A DNA stretch of 64,000 nt from Palsa-504 sp963819785. Its GTDB lineage: Bacteria > Actinomycetota > Actinomycetes > Streptosporangiales > Streptosporangiaceae. The stretch spans positions 124,001 through 188,000 of the forward strand of contig CAWFXW010000017.1 of assembly GCA_963819785.1 (NCBI GenBank), read 5' to 3'. Below the pieces are notes generated by a model that was given only the letters and a program-made list of their open reading frames with translations, was not told the DNA's origin and searched no databases. The translations under genes were made by a program, and so were the position numbers. Shown piece after piece: positions 25,870-34,963 of the stretch (its first letter is position 1; every line of letters begins with the position of its first letter).

Positions 25870-27355
25870 CTAGTCCACCACCGCGCGGATGGCGGCCGGG
25901 AGGGCGGTGACGACGTCGTGGGCCCCGATCGGGGCGCCCGGCCGCGGCCAGCCGGGCGGCCAGGCCGTGCAGGTAGGCGGCCGCCGCGGCGGCCCAGGCC
26001 GGCTCCAGGCCCTGCGCGAGCAGAGCGCCGGCCAGCCCGGACAGCACGTCGCCGGTCCCGGCCGTGGCCAGCCACGAGGTGCCGGTCGGGTTGGCCAGCA
26101 CGGTCGGTTCGCCGGGCGACGCGATGACCGTGGTCGAGCCCTTGAGCAGGACGGTGAGGCCGAGCCGTTCGGCGGCCAGGCGGGCGTGTTCCAGGCGGCG
26201 GGCCTCGACGGCGGCCGGGTCGGTGCCGAGCAGCCGGCCGAGTTCCCCCGCGTGCGGGGTGATCAGGGTGGGCGCGCGGCGCGGCAGCAGGTCCTGATGC
26301 TGGCTGAGGATGGTCAGGCCGTCCGCGTCGACCAGCGCGGGCAGGTCGGTGGCCAGCACCGCGGCCAGCCGGGCCGCGGCAGCCGGGTCGGTGCCCATGC
26401 CCGGTCCGGCCACCCAGGCCTGGACCCGGCCCACCGAGGCGAGCAGGTTCCCGTCGCCGTCGTCCGGGTACACGGTGAGCACCGCCTCGGGCCAGGCCTG
26501 CCGGACCGCCGCCGCGGGCACGCTGGCGGTCACCACCCGGACCATGCCCGCGCCGCCGCGCACCGCGCCGCCGGCCGCCAGTACGGCCGCCCCGGCGAAC
26601 CGGTCGCTGCCCGCGAGCACGCCAACCACACCGCGCCGGTACTTGTCCGACTCCGGTCCCGGGCGGGGCAGCAGCGCGGCGATGTCGTCCCGCTGCGGGG
26701 CCATGACGGCGGGCTCGCCGCTTAGCTGGCCGCCGAGCCCGATGTCGACGAGTTCGACGGTGCCCGCGTGCCCGGCGCCCGGGTCGACGAGCAGGCCCGG
26801 CTTGATCGCGCCGAACGTCACCGTCACGTCGGCGCGCACCGCCGGGCCGTCGACGGCACCGGTGTCGGCGTCGATGCCGCTGGGCAGGTCGACCGCGACG
26901 ACGGTCGCCTGGTTCTGGCGCGCCTGTTCCGCGGCCGCGGCCAGGCCGGCGAACGGCTCGCGCAGGCCGCCGCGGCCGCCGATGCCGAGCAGGCCGTCGA
27001 TGATGAGGTCGGCGCGGGCGATGGCGTCTGGGTCATCGGTGATGCGGCCGCCCGCGGCGCGCAGGCCGGCGGTGCCGCCCGCGTGGGCCTTGGCGGCCGC
27101 GATGATCGCGGTCACGGCCGCGCCGCGGCGGGCCAGCCGGGCGCCCGCGTACAGGGCGTCACCGCCGTTGTCGCCGCTGCCCGCCAGGACCACGACCCGC
27201 GCGCCGTAGACGTGGCCCGGGTCCCGCGCCAGCAGGGATCCGCACACCGCGGCCAGCCCGGCGGCGGCCCGGTTCATCAGCGTGCCGTCGGGGAGCTGGG
27301 CCAGCAGCGCGCGTTCGGCGGCTCGGACCGCCTCGACCTGGTAGGCGCGTCGCAT
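25870..27355 (-). CDS. nnrDE: bifunctional NAD(P)H-hydrate epimerase/dehydratase (one +1 frameshift)
   Basis: A repair enzyme for hydrated NADH/NADPH. The N-terminal epimerase (YjeF_N, about residues 1-210) has VVVLAGSGDNGGDALYAGARLARRG and VDLPSGIDADTGAVDG. The C-terminal ADP-dependent dehydratase (carbohydrate-kinase-like, about 220-494) has YRRGVVGVLAGS, AGPGMGTDP, LITPHAGELGRLLG, VLLKGSTTVIASP and TSWLATAGTGDVLSG. An extra base near 25937 breaks the last 25 codons; after correction the end is HDVVTALPAAIRAVVD and a TAG at 25870. It starts 2 bases after the glmM stop. Confidence 0.93.
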
Positions 27356-27357
27356 GC

Positions 27358-28716
27358 CTATTGCCCGGCGAGGGCCAGCCGCACCTCGGCCGCGAGCTGG
27401 CCGATGACCTGTTCGGCCAGGCGGGCGTCCGCGGCCTGGACCATCAGCCGGATGGCGGGCTCGGTGCCGCTCGGCCGGACCAGCACGCGCCCGTTGTCGC
27501 CGAGCACCGATTCGGCCCTGGTCACCGCGGCGTCGACCTCCGGCCCGAGCTGGGAGGCGTCGCCGGGCACGTTGACCAGGACCTGCGGGTACCGGCGCAT
27601 CATCTTGGCCGCCGTGGCCATCGGCATGCCGTGCCGGTGTACCGCCGATAGCAGCTGCAGGCTGGTCAGGATGCCGTCGCCGGTGGCGGAGTGCTCGAGC
27701 AGGATGATGTGCCCGGACTGCTCGCCGCCGAGCACGTAGCCGCCGTCGCGCATGGCCGCGGACACGTGCTTGTCGCCCACCGGGGTCTCGATGACCGCGA
27801 TGCCGGCGTCCCGCATGGCCACGTGGAAGCCCTGGTTCGACATGACCGTGACCACCACCGCGTCGCCGGCCAGCCGGCCCGTCTCGGCCAGCTCGGTCGC
27901 GAGCACGGTCAGGATCTGGTCCCCGTCCAGCGGCTGCCCGTCGGCGTCGACGGCCAGGCACCGGTCGGCGTCACCGTCGTAGGCCACCCCGGCGTCCGCG
28001 CCGTGCTCGACGACCGCGGCGGCCAGGGTGTCCAGGCAGGTGGAGCCGTAGCCGGCGTTGATGTTCAGCCCGTCGGGCTCGGTGCCGATCGCGATGACCT
28101 CCGCGCCGGCCCGGCGCAGCGCCTGCGGCGCGAGCCGGTACGCCGCCCCGTGCGCGCAGTCGGCCACGATCCGCAGCCCGGCCAGCGCCTTGGCCGGGTC
28201 ACCGGGCAGGGTGGACAGCAGGTGGTCCAGGTACAGCTCCTGGGTGGCGCCGGCGTCGCTGACCCTGCCGAAGCCGGTCGCGGCGACGGTCCGGCCGAGG
28301 CGGTCCTCGATCTGGTCCTCGACGGCGTCGGGCAGCTTGACCCCGCCGCGGCCGAAGAACTTGATCCCGTTGTCCTGGGCCGGGTTGTGGCTGGCCGAGA
28401 TGACCACGCCGAAGGTGGCGCCCAGGGCCATGGTCAGGTAGGCCACGCCCGGCGTCGGGATGACGCCGAGCCGCAGCACGTCCACACCCGAGCCGGCCAG
28501 CCCGGCCACCACCGCGGCCTCGAGGAACTCCCCCGAGGCGCGCGGATCCCGGCCCACCACGGCCACCGGGGCCTTGGCTGATGCGGGATGTGCTCCCAGG
28601 ACGTCCGCGGCGGCCGCGCTCAGCTCCAGGGCCAGGGAAGCGGTCAGCTCGTGCCCTGCGACCCCCCGGACACCATCGGTACCGAACAGACGGCTGCGCT
28701 GACCCGATTCACCCAT
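27358..28716 (-). CDS. glmM: phosphoglucosamine mutase
   Basis: A 452-residue enzyme converting glucosamine-6-phosphate to glucosamine-1-phosphate for UDP-GlcNAc. Signatures: RLFGTDGVRGVAG at the start, catalytic-serine loop ISASHNPAQDNGIKFFG (about residues 106-122), metal loop DGDADRC, sugar-binding GEQSGH and phosphate-binding RPSGTEPAIR. Length is standard. It follows rpsI, as commonly seen in actinobacteria, and starts the run glmM-nnrDE-alr-tsaE. Confidence 0.98.
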   Translation of the reverse strand: MGESGQRSRLFGTDGVRGVAGHELTASLALELSAAAADVLGAHPASAKAPVAVVGRDPRASGEFLEAAVVAGLAGSGVDVLRLGVIPTPGVAYLTMALGATFGVVISASHNPAQDNGIKFFGRGGVKLPDAVEDQIEDRLGRTVAATGFGRVSDAGATQELYLDHLLSTLPGDPAKALAGLRIVADCAHGAAYRLAPQALRRAGAEVIAIGTEPDGLNINAGYGSTCLDTLAAAVVEHGADAGVAYDGDADRCLAVDADGQPLDGDQILTVLATELAETGRLAGDAVVVTVMSNQGFHVAMRDAGIAVIETPVGDKHVSAAMRDGGYVLGGEQSGHIILLEHSATGDGILTSLQLLSAVHRHGMPMATAAKMMRRYPQVLVNVPGDASQLGPEVDAAVTRAESVLGDNGRVLVRPSGTEPAIRLMVQAADARLAEQVIGQLAAEVRLALAGQ

Positions 28717-28759
28717 GTCGCTCCCGCTCGTGTGCGTTGAGGTATGGCGCGGGCCGGCG

Positions 28760-29302
28760 TTACCGCTTGGAGTACTGAGGCGCCTTCCGGGCCTTCTTCA
28801 GCCCGTACTTCTTGCGCTCCTTGACCCGGGCGTCGCGGGTCAGGAACCCGGCCTTCTTCAGCGCCGGGCGGTTCTCCGGGTCGACCAGGGTCAGCGCCCG
28901 GGTCACGCCGAGGCGCAGCGCGCCGGCCTGCCCGGTGACGCCGCCGCCGGAGATCCGGGCCACCACGTCGAACTTGCCCTCGGCACCGAGCGTCACGAAC
29001 GGCTCGTTGACCAGCTGCTGGTGCACCTTGTTCGGGAAGTACACGTCGAGCGTGCGGCCGTTGATCAGCCACTGGCCGGTGCCGGGCAGGATGCGGACCC
29101 GGGCGATGGCCTCCTTGCGGCGGCCGGTGCCGCTCGCGTTCCCGGTCACCACCGGACGACGTGCGACGGCCCGCGCCGGAGCGTCCTGAGCGGTCTCGGT
29201 GGTGTACTCCGACGGGGCGCCGGATTCGTCGTCCGCGAAGTCCGCATAGTCCGCGTCGTCTTCGACAGCGGTACCGTTTACGGCGGTGGTGGGCTCAGCC
29301 AC
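28760..29302 (-). CDS. rpsI: 30S ribosomal protein S9
   Basis: A 180-residue protein. The last 130 residues are the S9 fold: GTGRRKEAIARVRILPGTG, ISGGGVTGQAGALRLGVTRAL, and the C-terminal tail KKARKAPQYSKR that reaches the P-site tRNA anticodon. The first 50 residues are an acidic extension (DDADYADFADDES), frequent in actinobacteria. It follows rplM by 72 bases in a two-gene operon. Confidence 0.98.
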   Translation of the reverse strand: MAEPTTAVNGTAVEDDADYADFADDESGAPSEYTTETAQDAPARAVARRPVVTGNASGTGRRKEAIARVRILPGTGQWLINGRTLDVYFPNKVHQQLVNEPFVTLGAEGKFDVVARISGGGVTGQAGALRLGVTRALTLVDPENRPALKKAGFLTRDARVKERKKYGLKKARKAPQYSKR

Positions 29303-29327
29303 GGTGGTCCTCGTACTTCCTTCTCTG

Positions 29328-29380
29328 TTCTTCCTGCTTCGGGGCTTCCTGCTTCGGGCTTACTGCTTCGGGGCTTACTG
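29328..29380. repeat. short tandem repeat in the rplM-rpsI spacer
   Basis: Three imperfect copies of TGCTTCGGGGCTTAC (about 15-16 bases each) fill most of the 72-base spacer between rplM and rpsI and run up to the rplM stop. On the transcribed strand they read GTAAGCCCCGAAGCA. They could form weak stems; the function is unknown. Confidence 0.5.
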
Positions 29381-29818
29381 CTCGATCTGGGTGATCTCGT
29401 ACGGCTGCGGCTGCTGCGCCTTGTGCGGGTGCTCGGGCCCCGCGTAGACCTTGAGCTTGCGCAGCGTCTTGCGGCCGAGCGAGTTCTTGGGCAGCATCCC
29501 GCGGACGGCCTTCTCCACCGCCCGCTCGGGATTGCTGGCCATCAGGCTCGCGTACGACACCGCCCGCAGGCCGCCCGGGTAGCCGGAGTGCCGGTAGGCG
29601 TGCTTCTGCTCGAGCTTCTGGCCGGTCAGCGCGACCTTGGCCGCGTTGACCACGACGACGAAGTCGCCGGTGTCGACGTGCGGCGCGAAGATGGGCTTGT
29701 GCTTGCCGCGCAGCAGCACCGCCACGTGGCTGGCCAGGCGGCCGAGCACGACGTCAGACGCGTCAATGACGTGCCATTGACGCGTAATGTCACTGTCTTT
29801 CGGGCTGAATGTGCGCAC
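29375..29818 (-). CDS. rplM: 50S ribosomal protein L13
   Basis: A 147-residue L13 that binds 23S rRNA early in 50S assembly. It begins MRTFSPKDSDITRQWHVIDA and contains VVNAAKVALTGQKLEQK, the core YRHSGYPGGLR and the MLPKNSLGRK segment. It is the first gene of the rplM-rpsI operon. A good promoter lies upstream, and a surface-protein gene is divergent. Confidence 0.98.
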   Translation of the reverse strand: MRTFSPKDSDITRQWHVIDASDVVLGRLASHVAVLLRGKHKPIFAPHVDTGDFVVVVNAAKVALTGQKLEQKHAYRHSGYPGGLRAVSYASLMASNPERAVEKAVRGMLPKNSLGRKTLRKLKVYAGPEHPHKAQQPQPYEITQIEQ

Positions 29819-29958
29819 AGTCCTGAGCCTTCGCGTATGGATCGTGGTCTAGTCGGGCCTGCACCTGCGGGTGTCCCACCTGGGAACGAGCCGAGCAGGC
29901 GCGTCACGCCGCGCTGAACGCGCGCAGCGGGCATGCCCGTCGCGTACGACGCCCATGC

Positions 29959-29988
29959 AGCATACTCTGACTCAGCCAGTGATGCCAA
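29959..29988 (-). promoter_or_regulatory. promoter of rplM-rpsI
   Basis: On the minus strand: TTGGCA (29983-29988) as -35, an 18-base spacer and TATGCT (29959-29964) as -10. This is close to the housekeeping consensus. The start would fall near 29952, giving a leader of about 130 bases. Confidence 0.65.
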
Positions 29989-30029
29989 AGCGGCGCCCCC
30001 GGCGCTGATCAGGACGCTACTCTCATCGT

Positions 30030-31409
30030 ATGGACCATCAGGGCGGGAGGCGCGGCCGACCGGCCGCTGACGCACGTCAGGCGCCCTGGCCGCCAGCGGA
30101 GGACCCCGCAGCCGCTCCCGGTCAGCTGATCGGCCCGGGCACCGGCGGGTACCAGATCCTGGAGGCGGGCGGCGCGGCCGCGCCGCCGCGGGTCCTCGAG
30201 GGCGGCACCGGCTCGCACCGGCTTCTGGGCACGGGTACCGGCTCCGGCTCCGGTACCGGCACGCAGCCGACCATGGACCGGACCCCGATGCGCGGGTTCC
30301 CGCCGGCGGCCTCCGGGTACCCGCCCTCGGCCTCGGGGTACCAGGCACCGGCCTCCGGGTATCAGCAGCCTGCCTCCGGCTCTCAGACGCCGGCCACCGG
30401 GTCTCAGACGCCGGCCTCCGGGATCCAGGCAGCGGCCACCGGGTATCAGACGCCGGCCTCCGGGATCCAGCAGGCGACTTCCGGGTTTCTCGCATACCAG
30501 GAGCCGACCGCCGGGTTCCCGGCGTACCGGCAGCAGGCCGCCGGGCCCGCGGAACCCGCCACCCCGCCGCAGGGCCTGCCCGTGGCGGCCGACGACCCGG
30601 TGCCCCCGGCGTCCATGACGCCCGGTCCCGGTCCCGGGCCGGGCGGGCGGCGCGCGGCGCGGGCCGCCGCGGCCGGGTCCCGGCGGCGCTCGGCCCGGAC
30701 GGCGTGGCTGGCCCTGGGGATCGCGCTGGTCGTCGTGGCGGGCGCGCTGGTCGGGTACAAGTTCCTCTACGAGCCGCGGGTTAACGCCCCGGTGTCCGGG
30801 TCGCTGCGGCTGCCCACCAACGGCCCCTCCTCCCCCGGATTCGACCAGTCGCTGGGCAAGTGGCAACACATCGGCGCGCGGTCCCAGGACCCCTCGCCGC
30901 TGACCCTGACGCAGCTGTTCCCGCCCCAGTTCGAGCTCGACGGCAGCTCCTACGTGCGGACCGCGGCCGCGGTGAGCAAGGACTGCACACAGGCGGTGTT
31001 CGGCGCCAACCTGCAGGCGGCCCTGCAGGCCGGGCACTGCACCCAGGTGCTGCGGGCCAGCTACATCTCGGGCAACGGCACGATGATGGGTACCGTCGGG
31101 GTGGCCAACCTGATCGGCTCGAACGCGGCGGCGAAGGCGGGCGCGACCACCGGGCCGCAGGAGATCATCGCGCCGCTGGCCGCGCAGAAGGGCCCGACCA
31201 GCAAGCTCGGCAACGGCACCGGGGTGGTGCAGGCCGAGATCAAGGGGCACTACCTGATCTTGATGTGGGCCGAGTTCACCAGCCGGAAGTCGCCGTCCAC
31301 GTCCGCCCAGCGGCAGCAGCTCGAGCAGTTCGCCGCCGCCCTGGTCTCCGGCAGCGCCAACATCAACCTCAGCACCCGGATGCTGACCGGGAAACCCGGA
31401 ACCTCCTAG
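30030..31409 (+). CDS. membrane-anchored surface protein with SGYQ repeats
   Basis: A 459-residue protein that I do not recognise. Residues 1-210 are cytoplasmic low complexity with about ten imperfect heptapeptides of the type PASGYQQ/PASGIQ (about 94-160). A basic patch (RRRSARTAW) leads to one helix (WLALGIALVVVAGALVGY, about 226-246). The outer domain (about 250-459) has two Cys, SSYVRTAAAVSKDCTQAVFGANLQ and CTQVLRASYISGNGTMMGT, with the look of actinobacterial secreted beta-rich domains. It is divergent from rplM; its 3' end overlaps truA by 41 bases tail to tail. The internal repeats suggest variable length between strains. Confidence 0.7.
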   Translation: MDHQGGRRGRPAADARQAPWPPAEDPAAAPGQLIGPGTGGYQILEAGGAAAPPRVLEGGTGSHRLLGTGTGSGSGTGTQPTMDRTPMRGFPPAASGYPPSASGYQAPASGYQQPASGSQTPATGSQTPASGIQAAATGYQTPASGIQQATSGFLAYQEPTAGFPAYRQQAAGPAEPATPPQGLPVAADDPVPPASMTPGPGPGPGGRRAARAAAAGSRRRSARTAWLALGIALVVVAGALVGYKFLYEPRVNAPVSGSLRLPTNGPSSPGFDQSLGKWQHIGARSQDPSPLTLTQLFPPQFELDGSSYVRTAAAVSKDCTQAVFGANLQAALQAGHCTQVLRASYISGNGTMMGTVGVANLIGSNAAAKAGATTGPQEIIAPLAAQKGPTSKLGNGTGVVQAEIKGHYLILMWAEFTSRKSPSTSAQRQQLEQFAAALVSGSANINLSTRMLTGKPGTS

Positions 31410-32319
31410 TCTGCGCGGCCCGCGCGGCCAGTTCGGCGGGCGGCGGGTAGCCGACCTCTTCCAGGCACAGCCCGTGCGGCGCCACGACGCGGACCGCGGG
31501 GTCGCGGACGGCGTTGGCGAGCACCCCGCCGGGCCAGCCGGGCGGCCGGCGCCCCTCGCCGACCGCGAGCAGCGCACCGACCAGCGCGCGCACCATGTTG
31601 TGGCAGAACGCGTCGGCGGCCACGGTCGCGACCGCCACGTCCGCCTCGTCGCGATGCCAGGTCAGCACGCGCAGCGTCCGGACGGTGGTCGCGCCCTCGC
31701 GGCGGCGGCAGAAGGCCGCGAAGTCGTGCTCTCCGGTCAGCGCCGCCGCCGCCTCGTTCATCGCGGCCAGGTCCAGCCGGCGCGGCGTCCAGAGCGTCTC
31801 GTGCCGGCGCAGCGGGTCGGCCCGGGCCGGGTCGTCGCAGACGCGGTAGGAGTAGCGGCGCCACAGGGCGGAGAACCGCGCGTCGAACCCGTCCGGGGCG
31901 GGGCCGGCGGCGTGCACGCGGACGTCGGGCGGCAGCACCGCGGCCAGCCGGACGAGCGGCGCGCTGCCTGACCCGCTGCCCGCCTTGGCGCTGCCCGCCT
32001 TGGCGCTGCCCGCCTTGGCGCTGCCCGCCTTGGCGCTGCCCGCCTTGGCGCTGCCCGCCTTGCCGCTGCCCGCCAGGGCGGTCCAGGCGGCGGCCGGGAC
32101 GTCGGTGTGGACGACCTGACCGCGGGCGTGGACTCCGGCGTCGGTGCGCCCGGCGACGGTCAGGGCGGGCGGGGCGGGCATGCGGAGCACCCGGCCCAGC
32201 GCCGCGGCCAGGACATCCTGCACCGTGCGCCTGCCGGGCTGGGCGGCCCACCCGGAAAACCCTGACCCGTCGTAACCCAGGTCAATTCTCAGCCGAACGA
32301 GCCGTGGTTCGTCGTCCAA
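31369..32319 (-). CDS. truA: tRNA pseudouridine(38-40) synthase TruA
   Basis: A 316-residue enzyme for the anticodon stem-loop. It starts VRLRIDLGYDGSGFSGWAAQPGRRTVQDVL; the catalytic Asp is in VAGRTDAGVHARGQV. RYSYRVCDDP, HDFAAFCRR, AFCHNMVRALVGALLAVGEG and the C-terminal GLCLEEVGY are standard. Unusual is a run of six or more GSAKA pentapeptides (about residues 85-115), encoded by a 15-base tandem repeat, between the catalytic loop and LVRLAAVLPPDVRV. It should be a surface loop. The gene is upstream of the convergent surface-protein gene. Confidence 0.96.
   Translation of the reverse strand: MDDEPRLVRLRIDLGYDGSGFSGWAAQPGRRTVQDVLAAALGRVLRMPAPPALTVAGRTDAGVHARGQVVHTDVPAAAWTALAGSGKAGSAKAGSAKAGSAKAGSAKAGSAKAGSGSGSAPLVRLAAVLPPDVRVHAAGPAPDGFDARFSALWRRYSYRVCDDPARADPLRRHETLWTPRRLDLAAMNEAAAALTGEHDFAAFCRRREGATTVRTLRVLTWHRDEADVAVATVAADAFCHNMVRALVGALLAVGEGRRPPGWPGGVLANAVRDPAVRVVAPHGLCLEEVGYPPPAELAARAAQTRRFRVSRSASGC
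31974..32063. repeat. 15-base tandem repeat inside truA
   Basis: Six units of CGCTGCCCGCCTTGG, almost identical (only the last base of the sixth differs), plus flanking partial units. It is a multiple of three, so length changes keep the truA frame. Near-perfect copies point to recent expansion. Confidence 0.9.
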
Positions 32320-32543
32320 GGGATGCCTACCCGATATGGGTCGATGGGCCGGCTCTTCTGGAGGGAGGGTCAGGGACGTAGCATCCTTCGCATCACAGGA
32401 CCCACCAGCACCGCCGCCAGGATCCCGGTTACCAGGTCGATGTGACGTTGTACCTGCTCTTGCAAGACCGATGCGACATCGACCAGCAAACCAGCGCCTG
32501 CGAGCCCGGCGGATCCAGCTGGCACCGCCAGTGGCGGCCGGGG

Positions 32544-33164
32544 TCAGGCGTTCTTGTCGTCCGCCTCGGCGTCGTCGTCGGACTCGGCGACGTCGGAGAG
32601 GTCGGCGACCTCCTCGGCCTCGCCCTCTTCCGGCACCTCGGGTGCCTCGCGGGGCACGGCCTCGTCGGTAACGGCCTCGTCGGCAACGTCAGCCTCGGGC
32701 TCGGCAGTGTCGATCTCCGGGGCGGTGGCCGTCGCGGCGGCGGCGGGCGCGGCGGCCCTCGCGTCGGCGCGGCGGGCGCGACGGCGGGGCTTGGCCGCCG
32801 CCGCCGACTCGCCGCGGACCAGCTCGATGACCGCCATCGCCGCGTTGTCGCCCTTGCGCGGGCCGATCTTGGTGATGCGGGTGTAGCCGCCGTCGCGCTC
32901 GGAGAACTGAGGGGCGATCTCGGTGAACAGGGTGTGCACCACGCCCTTGTCCGTGACCACGGTCAGCACGTGCCGGCGGGCATGCAGGTCACCGCGCTTG
33001 GCGAAGGTGATCAGCCGTTCGGCGACCGGACGGAGCCGGCGGGCCTTGGCCTCGGTGGTGGTGATCCGGCCGTGCTGGAACAGCGCGGTGGCCAGATTAG
33101 CCAGGATGTGCCGTTCGTGGGCCGGGCTGCCGCCCAGGCGGTGGCCCTTGGTGGGCGTGGGCAT
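32544..33164 (-). CDS. rplQ: 50S ribosomal protein L17
   Basis: A 206-residue L17. The first 120 residues are the standard domain (MPTPTKGHRLGGSPAHERHILANLATALFQHGRITTTEAKARRLRP, IAPQFSERDGGYTRI, RKGDNAAMAVIELV). The remaining 85 are an acidic Ala/Glu/Asp tail, a common actinobacterial addition. It follows rpoA in the alpha operon. Between it and truA, 224 bases hold no clear gene. Confidence 0.98.
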   Translation of the reverse strand: MPTPTKGHRLGGSPAHERHILANLATALFQHGRITTTEAKARRLRPVAERLITFAKRGDLHARRHVLTVVTDKGVVHTLFTEIAPQFSERDGGYTRITKIGPRKGDNAAMAVIELVRGESAAAAKPRRRARRADARAAAPAAAATATAPEIDTAEPEADVADEAVTDEAVPREAPEVPEEGEAEEVADLSDVAESDDDAEADDKNA

Positions 33165-33212
33165 TCGGACCTCTCCTTAAAGATCTTCGTGGCCCCGAGG
33201 GGCACGGCCACG

Positions 33213-34232
33213 TCAGTACTGCTCGGTCTCCACGTAGCTCTCGTCGTCGTCGCCGTAGCCGCCGACCCCGACCGCGGTGCTCGGGTCGAATCCGGGCGGC
33301 GAGTCCTTGAGCGACAGACCCATGTCAATGAGCTTCTGCTTGACTTCCTCGATCGACTTGGCGCCGAAGTTCCTGATGTCGAGCAGGTCCTGCTCGCTGC
33401 GCCCGACCAGTTCGCCGACCGTGTGGATGCCCTCGCGCTTGAGGCAGTTGTAGGACCGCACGGTGAGGTTGAGGTCCTCGATCGGCAGGGCCAGGTCCGC
33501 GGCCAGCGCGGCGTCGGTCGGCGACGGGCCGATGTCGATGCCCTCGGCGTCGACGTTGAGCTCGCGGGCCAGCCCGAACAGCTCGACCAGCGTCTTGCCG
33601 GCGCTCGCCACCGCGTCCCGCGGCCGCATGCACGGCTTGGTCTCCACGTCCACGATGAGCCGGTCGAAGTCGGTGCGCTGCTCGACCCGGGTGGCTTCCA
33701 CCTTGTAGGTCACGCGCAGCACGGGCGAGTAGATGGAGTCGATCGGCACCCGGCCGATCTCCTGGCCGGGCTGCTTGTTCTGGGTGGCCGAGACGTAGCC
33801 GCGGCCGCGCTCCACGGTCAGCTCCATCTCGAGCTTGCCCTTGGCGTTCAGGGTGGCGACGTGCAGCTCCGGGTTGTGCACCTCGACGCCGGCCGGCGGC
33901 GCGATGTCGGCCGCGGTCACCTCACCCGGGCCCTGCTTGCGCAGGTACATCACGACCGGCTCGTCGTGCTCGGAGGACACCACCAGTTCCTTGAGGTTCA
34001 GGATGATGTCGGTGACGTCTTCCTTCACCCCCGGGACGGTGGAGAACTCGTGCAGGACGCCTTCGATCCTGATGCTGGTCACGGCGGCGCCGGGGATGGA
34101 CGACAGGAGCGTCCGGCGCAGCGAGTTGCCGATGGTGTAGCCGAAGCCCGGCTCCAGCGGCTCGATGACGAACCGGGACCGGAATTCGTCGACCTGCTCC
34201 TCGGCGAGCGAGGGGCGCTGAGCGATGAGCAT
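33213..34232 (-). CDS. rpoA: RNA polymerase alpha subunit
   Basis: A 339-residue subunit. The N-terminal dimerisation domain has FVIEPLEPGFGYTIGNSLRRTLLSSIPGAAVTSIRI and DIILNLKELV. The C-terminal domain (LTVRSYNCLKREGIHTVGELVGRSEQDLLDIRNFG) contacts UP elements and activators. Length and order are normal. It sits between rpsD and rplQ. Confidence 0.99.
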   Translation of the reverse strand: MLIAQRPSLAEEQVDEFRSRFVIEPLEPGFGYTIGNSLRRTLLSSIPGAAVTSIRIEGVLHEFSTVPGVKEDVTDIILNLKELVVSSEHDEPVVMYLRKQGPGEVTAADIAPPAGVEVHNPELHVATLNAKGKLEMELTVERGRGYVSATQNKQPGQEIGRVPIDSIYSPVLRVTYKVEATRVEQRTDFDRLIVDVETKPCMRPRDAVASAGKTLVELFGLARELNVDAEGIDIGPSPTDAALAADLALPIEDLNLTVRSYNCLKREGIHTVGELVGRSEQDLLDIRNFGAKSIEEVKQKLIDMGLSLKDSPPGFDPSTAVGVGGYGDDDESYVETEQY

Positions 34233-34281
34233 GAATGTGTTCCTTTCCGACGCCCGCTATATGACAGTCGGGGTTTTCCTG

Positions 34282-34307
34282 CTCCCGGCTCCGGGAGGAG
34301 CCGGGAG
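34282..34307 (-). terminator. hairpin between rpsD and rpoA
   Basis: CTCCCGGCTCC (34282-34292) pairs perfectly with GGAGCCGGGAG (34297-34307) over a 4-base loop, just after the rpsD stop. No T-run follows, so it may be a processing or partial-termination site that sets the rpoA level relative to ribosomal proteins. Confidence 0.5.
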
Positions 34308-34310
34308 GTC

Positions 34311-34937
34311 TTACTTCGAGTAGAACTCGACGATCAGCTGTTCCTGGACCTGGGTGTCGATCTGGGCCCGGACCGGCAGCGAGTGGACCAGGATGCGCAT
34401 CTGGTCCGAGACCACCTCAAGCCAGGCCGGCACGATCCGCTCGCCGATCTCCGCCTGCGCCACGATGAACGGGGTCAGCTCCCGGGCCTTGGCGGTCACC
34501 TCGACGATGTTGTTCTCGCTGACCCGGTAGGACGGGATGTCGACCTTCTTGCCGTTCACCGTGAAGTGCCCGTGCCGGACCAGCTGGCGGGCCATGTCGC
34601 GGCTCTTGGCGAAGCCCGCGCGGAACACGATGTTGTCCAGGCGGCGCTCGAGCAGCTGGAGCATGGTCTCGCCGGTCCGGCCGTGCTTGCGGGCCGCCTC
34701 CTGGTAGTAGCTGTGGAACTGGCGCTCGAGGATGCCGTAGATCCGCTTAGCCTTCTGCTTCTCCCGGATCTGCTGGAGGAAGTCGCCTTCCTTGGGCCGG
34801 TTCCGGCCGTGCTCACCCGGCGGGTAGGGCCGGATCTCGATCGGGCACTTGGGCGAGTCGCACTTCGCGCCCTTCAGGAAGAGCTTGGTCTTCTCCCGGC
34901 GGCAGAGCTTGCAGTCCGCGCCTGTGTATCGAGCCAT
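34311..34937 (-). CDS. rpsD: 30S ribosomal protein S4
   Basis: A 208-residue S4 (primary 16S binder). It begins MARYTGADCKLCRREKTKLFLKG with zinc-type cysteines (CKLC near residues 9-12 and CDSPKC near 26-31), as in the zinc-containing S4 form. The S4 domain reads RLDNIVFRAGFAKSRDMARQLVRHGHFTVNGKKVDIPSYRV. It follows rpsK. Confidence 0.98.
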   Translation of the reverse strand: MARYTGADCKLCRREKTKLFLKGAKCDSPKCPIEIRPYPPGEHGRNRPKEGDFLQQIREKQKAKRIYGILERQFHSYYQEAARKHGRTGETMLQLLERRLDNIVFRAGFAKSRDMARQLVRHGHFTVNGKKVDIPSYRVSENNIVEVTAKARELTPFIVAQAEIGERIVPAWLEVVSDQMRILVHSLPVRAQIDTQVQEQLIVEFYSK

Positions 34938-34963
34938 GTGTCGTTATCTCCTCGTGGGCTCTG

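Noticed and set aside
32320..32543. Possible small gene between truA and rplQ
   Set aside because: Open frames here are short, lack ribosome sites and have shadow-like composition; the gap is treated as non-coding.
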